This document shows, piece after piece, positions 6,217-10,181 of a stretch of DNA of 10,181 nucleotides. The number at the start of each line of letters is the position of its first letter. Within the stretch, counting starts at the first letter, position 1. The notes beneath the pieces are model-generated. The model was not told the DNA's origin. It saw nothing but the letters and a program-made list of their open reading frames with translations, and did not search any database. Source of the stretch: CAZEDU01 sp964511185 (GTDB taxonomy: Bacteria > Myxococcota > Myxococcia > Myxococcales > Myxococcaceae). The DNA lies in contig CAZEDU010000158.1 of the NCBI GenBank assembly GCA_964511185.1, forward strand, positions 1 to 10,181, given 5' to 3'. The position numbers were made by a program, and so were the translations under genes.

Positions 6217-8093
6217 TCGAGCAACGGGCTGAACGGGCCCGCTGAGGCGAGCGCGAGCCGGAACGTGGCGCGCGTGACCGCGACGTACAGCGAGCGCCTC
6301 GCGTCTTGCGTGGCGGGGTAGGTGCTCGCCGACGCGTCTGGCACGACGACGTAATCGAACTCGAGCCCCTTCACCTCGGGGACGCTGGTGACCGTGGCGC
6401 CCGGCCGAAAGGAGAAGTCGCCGTCGGCCGCGATCCGCACCACCACCCCGTGTTGGAGCCACCGCTCGATGCCCTTGGCCGCTTCGTTGGTGCGCGCGAT
6501 GACGGTGATCGACGCCTGCGGGTCTTCCTTCAAAAGCGACAGCATCGACCGGGTGAGCCAGACCGCGAGATGAAACGCGCTCGCGTGCGGCGCGCGGGTG
6601 ATGGACGGCTCGGCGGCGGCGCGCGGGCTGTTGGGATCGAGCACCGACCGCGCGAGCGCCGTCACGTCCTCCGGGCACCGGTAGTTGACCTCGAGCACCG
6701 CGCGCTCGGCCCAAGGCACCCCGAGCGCCTTGAGCACGCCGGGCCAGCCGGGGAACGAGGCGGTCGGATCCACTTGCTGCGCGGCGTCCCCCGCGACGAT
6801 GACGGTTCCTTGCGGCTTCACGCTGCGCGCCATCAACTTGAGCTCGAGCGGAGAGAACTCCTGCGCCTCGTCGACGAGCAGGCAGTCGTAGGTCGCGAGC
6901 GGGTAGGGCTTGGCGCGCTGGGCGCGGGCGCGCAGCCGGTCGAGCTCGAAGAGCACCGCGTAGTCCTCGCTGTCGACCGAGGAGGCGTCCTCCATCGGCG
7001 TCCCTTCGTCGAGGCCGCGGCCGTCGACGGTGGTCCGGTTCTCCAGCCGCACGTGCGCGTACTCTCTGTCGGCGGTCCGGCTGAACTGCACGCGGGTGTG
7101 CTCGATCACCTCGGCGACCACCGTCGGAGAGAGGGCCCCTTCCGACAGCTCGGCGACCCGGCGCATGAGCCTCGCGTCGCCGAACAGGTGCTCGAGATCG
7201 GCCCAACGCGCCCGCGCCTTCTGCGCCTGGCGGGGCCGGTCGTCCTCGCGGGCGGGCTTCGGGCGCTCCTGGACGAAGTCGGCGAGCACCGGCTCGAGCG
7301 CCGGGTGCCGCTTGAAGCGCACGGTGCCGCCCGTCGCGTTCTCGCTCTCCTTCTTCGGCAGATCGCGGAACGCCCGCCGCGCGACCTTGGCGGCCCACTC
7401 CTCGTAGGTCCAGACGTCGATGCTTCGAACGCCGCGGCGCTCGAGCATCAGCCGGGTCAGGCGCCGCAGCCCTTCGGTCGGGACCATCACGGCGGCGCGA
7501 AAGCGCGGACCGACGCGCTCCTGCAGCGAGACCAGCCGGTGGAGCGCCACCGTCGTCTTGCCGAAGCCCGCTTCCCCCAGAATCAGGACGCTCTTCGACA
7601 CCGGCAGGTCGACGATGCGCTGCTGCGCGGCGTCGAGCCGCACCTCCAACGGCGATCGGAACGGGCGCCGCGCGGCCGCCGGGCGAGGCGCGATCGGCGC
7701 CACGCTCGGTCCCTCGCTCGCGGACCAGGCGCCGGCCGCGGACCGCCGCAAGACACCGAGCCGGCTCTCGATGGCGACCAGCCCGGTCGCGTCGAAGGCG
7801 AGCAAGTTCTTCTCGAGCACGCGGCCGGTCACGATGCGGTCTTCGATCTCGACCTCGTACGCTTCCCCTTCTTCGTAGGCGAAGAACACCTCCGCAATCG
7901 GCGCCGAGCGCCAGTCGATGATCGACACGCCCGCATGCGTGAGCGCCGTCTGGCCGAGCAGGATGTCGGCTTCGCGCTGGCCCGTGTCCAAGCGCATGTG
8001 CCCGAAGTAGGGCGACCTCGCGACGTCGCCGATGCTCCGAAAGAGCGCCTGCTGGTGCTCGAGCCGCGCCAGCTGCTCGGTCGAAAGGGACAT
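6213..8093 (-). CDS. HelD/UvrD-like superfamily 1 ATPase, short N-terminus
   Basis: This 626-residue protein carries the SF1 helicase motif set: Walker A GEAGFGKT (173-180, Lys179), Walker B LLVDEAQ (Asp408-Glu409), GDAAQQ (motif III), NYRCPE (470-475, motif IV), KGLEFDYVVV (from 575, motif V) and VAVTRA near the C-terminus (motif VI). The N-terminal PYFGHMRL and IIDWRSAPIAEVFF are hallmarks of HelD, which removes stalled RNA polymerase from DNA. HelD proteins are usually about 700-775 residues. Here only about 28 residues precede PYFG, so the long coiled-coil arm that enters the polymerase secondary channel is apparently absent. ATG 8093 fits the conserved MSLSTEQLARLEHQQ start but has no Shine-Dalgarno sequence. 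An ATG at 8150 (19 residues longer) has GGGAG eight bases upstream but overlaps the divergent aminotransferase start. The gene is convergent with the PAP2 gene (11 bp between stops). A DNA-repair UvrD-like role is the alternative. Confidence 0.8.
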   Translation of the reverse strand: MSLSTEQLARLEHQQALFRSIGDVARSPYFGHMRLDTGQREADILLGQTALTHAGVSIIDWRSAPIAEVFFAYEEGEAYEVEIEDRIVTGRVLEKNLLAFDATGLVAIESRLGVLRRSAAGAWSASEGPSVAPIAPRPAAARRPFRSPLEVRLDAAQQRIVDLPVSKSVLILGEAGFGKTTVALHRLVSLQERVGPRFRAAVMVPTEGLRRLTRLMLERRGVRSIDVWTYEEWAAKVARRAFRDLPKKESENATGGTVRFKRHPALEPVLADFVQERPKPAREDDRPRQAQKARARWADLEHLFGDARLMRRVAELSEGALSPTVVAEVIEHTRVQFSRTADREYAHVRLENRTTVDGRGLDEGTPMEDASSVDSEDYAVLFELDRLRARAQRAKPYPLATYDCLLVDEAQEFSPLELKLMARSVKPQGTVIVAGDAAQQVDPTASFPGWPGVLKALGVPWAERAVLEVNYRCPEDVTALARSVLDPNSPRAAAEPSITRAPHASAFHLAVWLTRSMLSLLKEDPQASITVIARTNEAAKGIERWLQHGVVVRIAADGDFSFRPGATVTSVPEVKGLEFDYVVVPDASASTYPATQDARRSLYVAVTRATFRLALASAGPFSPLLD

Positions 8094-8148
8094 GAAGGGG
8101 CGCAAGATAAAGCGTGGACGGGCAGGGAAGAACTCGGATGATGCAGCC

Positions 8149-9340
8149 ATGGCTCTTTCTCCCGCTCTCCGAACGGCCTCGTTCGGGACGACGGTCTTCT
8201 CCGAGTTCTCCGCGCTGGCGGCCAAGCACCAGGCCGTGAACCTGGGGCAGGGCTTCCCCGACTTCGACGGGCCCGAGGAGGTGAAGGAAGCCGCGATTCG
8301 CGCGATCCGCGACGGCGTCAACCAATACGCGATCGGCTCCGGCGCCCAGCGGCTGCGCGAGGCGATCGCCGCGCACGCCCAGCGCTTCTACGACCAGGTC
8401 GTCGATCCCGAGCAGATGGTGACGGTGACCAGCGGCGCGACCGAGGCGATCGCCGACACCATCCTCGCGCTGGTCGACCCCGGCGCCGAGGTCATCCTCT
8501 TCGAGCCGTTCTACGACTCGTACGCCGCCTCGGTCGCGCTCGCCGGCGGCGTCCCCCGGTTCGTGCGCCTCCGGCCTCCCGACGCGGCGCACGCGCGCTG
8601 GTGGTTCGACGGGCAGGCGCTGGCCGACGCGTTCACCGCCAAGACGCGGCTGCTCGTGCTCAACACGCCGCACAACCCGACCGGCAAGGTCTACGACCGC
8701 GAGGAGCTCGGGCTCATCGCGCACCTGGCGCAAACGCACGACGTGCCGGTGCTCGTCGACGAGGTCTACGAGCACATCTCCTTCGCGCCGCACCTTCGGC
8801 TCGCGACGTTGCCCGGCATGGCCGAGCGGACGATCACCGTCAGCTCCGGCGGAAAGAGCTTCTCGGTCACCGGCTGGAAGGTCGGCTGGGCGATNNNNNN
8901 NNNNGCTTCGACAGGCCGTCCAGAAGGTGCACCAGTTCGTCACCTTCGCCACGGCCTCGCCCTTTCAAGAGGCGATCGCGGCGGCGCTGCAGCTGCCGGA
9001 CGCCTTCTACGAGCAGCTGCATGCGGAGTACCGCGCGCGGCGCGACCGCCTGGTCGCCGGGCTGTCCCGCGCCGGGTTGCCGCCGCTGCCCGTCGAGGGC
9101 ACCTACTTCGCGAACGCCGACGTCTCCTCCCTGGCGCGCGGGTCCGACGTCGAAACGTGTCGCTTCCTGACGCGCGAGGTCGGCGTCGCGGCCATCCCGC
9201 TGTCTCCGTTCCACAGCGGGGGCGCGCCTGTCGCGGAGGGCCCGGTGCTCGCGCGCTTCGCCTTCTGCAAGACGGACGCGACGCTCGACGAGGGCGTGCG
9301 GCGGCTGGTCGCGTGGGCTGAAAAGCAAGGCCCGCGGTAG
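8149..9340 (+). CDS. Class I/II aminotransferase, methionine/kynurenine type, frame interrupted by an N gap
   Basis: This PLP aminotransferase is similar to YbdL methionine aminotransferase and kynurenine aminotransferase/cysteine-conjugate beta-lyase enzymes. The start MALSPALRTASFGTTVFSEF leads into VNLGQGFPDFDGP. The gene has Asn176 in HNPTGK, Asp204 and Tyr207 in VDEVYEH, the Schiff-base Lys236 in SSGGKSFSVTGWKVGWA and, after the gap, VHQFVTFA. The C-terminal part ends with LARFAFCK and a TAG stop at 9338-9340. Length is close to the family's roughly 385-400 residues. The parts before and after the Ns (8895-8904) are in different frames because the placeholder length is arbitrary, so the gene is very probably intact. 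The ATG at 8149 has only weak Shine-Dalgarno support. It is divergent from the helicase gene and 42 bp upstream of the mutase gene, on the same strand, so the two may be cotranscribed. The exact amino acid substrate cannot be read from the sequence. Confidence 0.85.
8895..8904. other. Assembly gap (10 Ns)
   Basis: Ten Ns fall inside the aminotransferase gene, directly after the codons for KVGWA. For both flanks to be read as one protein, the true number of missing bases must be a multiple of three. Comparison with the usual family pattern (GWA-I-G-P-x-x-L) suggests 12 bases. Confidence 0.95.
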
Positions 9341-9382
9341 GTCTTCCGGGCTTTCTTGCGGCGCTCTTCAGCGGGATGTTAC

Positions 9383-10181
9383 ATGCGCCGAATGCACCGC
9401 TCGAAGCCTGCTCGCCGAAAGACTTTGACGCGCAAGGTGGCCGCGCGCACCTCGAAAGCCAAGCCGAAGACGAAGGCCGCGGGGAAGGCGCGCGTCGGGC
9501 TCAGCTCGAAGTCGCAGCCGGCCGATCGGATCTACGACGCCGCGACGGCCCGCAAGACCGCGCAGGAAGTCGAGAAGTGGGCGAAGGCGGACCTCGCCAA
9601 GACCACGTCGAAGATGCCGCTGCGAAAGAAGGAGTGGGTGACCGATTCGGGGATCCCGATCCCCGATGTGCTGACGCCCGCCGAGCGCAAGAACGAGCGG
9701 CCGGCCGACACCGCGCTTCCCGGGCAGTTCCCGTTCACGCGCGGGGTGCAGCCGTCGATGTACCGCGGCCGCCTCTGGACCATGCGCCAGTTCGCCGGCT
9801 TTGGCACGCCGGCGGACACCAACAAGCGCTTCAAGCACCTCCTGCAGCACGGCGTGACGGGCTTGTCGACCGCCTTCGATATGCCCGCGTTGATGGGCTA
9901 CGACGCGGACCACCCGATGAGCCGCGGCGAGGTCGGCAAGGAAGGCGTCGCCATCTCGACGCTGAGAGACTTCGAGATCCTGTTCGACGGCATTCGGCTC
10001 GATCAGGTCACCACGTCGATGACCATCAACGCGCCGGCGATCGTGGCGCTGTGCATGTACATCGCCGTCGCCGAGAAGCAGGGCGTCCCGATGGCGAAGC
10101 TCGGCGGCACCATTCAGAACGACATGCTGAAGGAGTACATCGCGCAGAAGGAGTGGATCGTCCCTCCACGCCCCGCGGTGC
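9383..10181 (+). CDS. B12-dependent acyl-CoA mutase large subunit, isobutyryl-CoA mutase-like (C-terminus cut by window edge)
   Basis: The frame is open from ATG 9383 for 266 codons to the window edge. Residues 110-266 match the substrate-binding TIM barrel of methylmalonyl-CoA mutase-type enzymes: PGQFPFTRGVQPSMYRGRLW, RQFAGFG, TGLSTAFDMPALMGYD, TSMTINAPA and IQNDMLKEYIAQKEW. Aligned without gaps to Propionibacterium MutB (offset 48), Phe137 replaces Tyr89 and Gln255 replaces Arg207, the combination known from isobutyryl-CoA mutase (IcmA), while Ser162 matches Ser114. The expected reaction is carbon-skeleton rearrangement of isobutyryl-CoA to n-butyryl-CoA with a separate small B12-binding subunit, which should lie outside the window. 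Residues 2-45 are a lysine/arginine-rich tail (17 K/R, no acidic residue), unusual for the family. GGGA at 9373-9376 is a plausible ribosome-binding site; ATG 9392 is an alternative start. A TAG in the same frame at 9338-9340, with no ATG between, excludes a longer ATG-started form. Confidence 0.85.
   Translation, partial: MRRMHRSKPARRKTLTRKVAARTSKAKPKTKAAGKARVGLSSKSQPADRIYDAATARKTAQEVEKWAKADLAKTTSKMPLRKKEWVTDSGIPIPDVLTPAERKNERPADTALPGQFPFTRGVQPSMYRGRLWTMRQFAGFGTPADTNKRFKHLLQHGVTGLSTAFDMPALMGYDADHPMSRGEVGKEGVAISTLRDFEILFDGIRLDQVTTSMTINAPAIVALCMYIAVAEKQGVPMAKLGGTIQNDMLKEYIAQKEWIVPPRPAV

Noticed and set aside
8094..8321. N-terminal extension of the helicase to 8321
   Set aside because: Would overlap 170 bases of the aminotransferase coding region, and the added residues have no family similarity.
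5143..8952. Very long minus-strand open frame (over 1200 codons) across the PAP2, helicase and aminotransferase genes
   Set aside because: It crosses the N gap and three well-supported genes and reads as compositional shadow; no domain seen.
9325..9359. Possible terminator hairpin between the aminotransferase and mutase genes
   Set aside because: GCAAGGCCCG pairs with CGGGC-TTT-CTTGC only with a three-base bulge, the stem begins inside the coding end, and no T run follows.
1..10181. CRISPR arrays, tRNA or rRNA genes, phage or transposase genes
   Set aside because: No regularly spaced repeats, cloverleaf-like sequences, rRNA signatures or mobile-element proteins could be recognised; the only repeat of note is the double palindrome at 2458-2486.

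Overview
This is a GC-rich window from a bacterial chromosome. Gene content points to a Myxococcota/deltaproteobacterium-like organism: a bacterial sphingolipid locus, an MMPL/RND lipid exporter, a PAP2-type membrane enzyme and a B12-dependent acyl-CoA mutase. A run of ten Ns marks a scaffold join, so this is probably a draft or metagenome-assembled genome. The taxonomic call is an inference from gene content and composition, not from a marker gene.

Left arm (1-2271, minus strand): a tight two-gene operon with 12 bp between the genes. The first gene encodes a serine palmitoyltransferase-type alpha-oxoamine synthase (Spt) with a C-terminal extension of about 110 residues. The second encodes a GNAT-fold acyltransferase of the type recruited as bacterial ceramide synthase and runs off the window. 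Together they would make a long-chain base and then N-acylate it.

Divergent intergenic region (2272-2608): it holds a good sigma70-type promoter for spt with TGTGAG direct repeats inside its spacer, and a strong double palindrome (two copies of GGGGACTGTCCCC) on the side of the rightward genes.

Centre (2609-6201, plus strand): a 12-TM MMPL/HpnN-like RND exporter, then a polytopic PAP2 phosphatase/transferase whose motifs fit the Aur1/Ipt1-like branch (PAP2_3). Facing spt and the GNAT gene, these could modify the head group of, and export, the sphingolipid. This four-gene arrangement is the most interesting hypothesis in the window.

Right arm: a HelD/UvrD-like superfamily 1 ATPase (minus strand, convergent with the PAP2 gene) that seems to lack the long N-terminal arm of classical HelD. 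Divergent from it is a methionine/kynurenine-type aminotransferase (plus strand) whose frame is broken only by the N gap. It is followed 42 bp later by the start of an acyl-CoA mutase large subunit that runs off the window. The mutase has Phe and Gln at the two positions that separate isobutyryl-CoA mutase from methylmalonyl-CoA mutase, and a strongly basic N-terminal tail. No tRNA, rRNA, CRISPR array, phage gene or transposase gene was seen.
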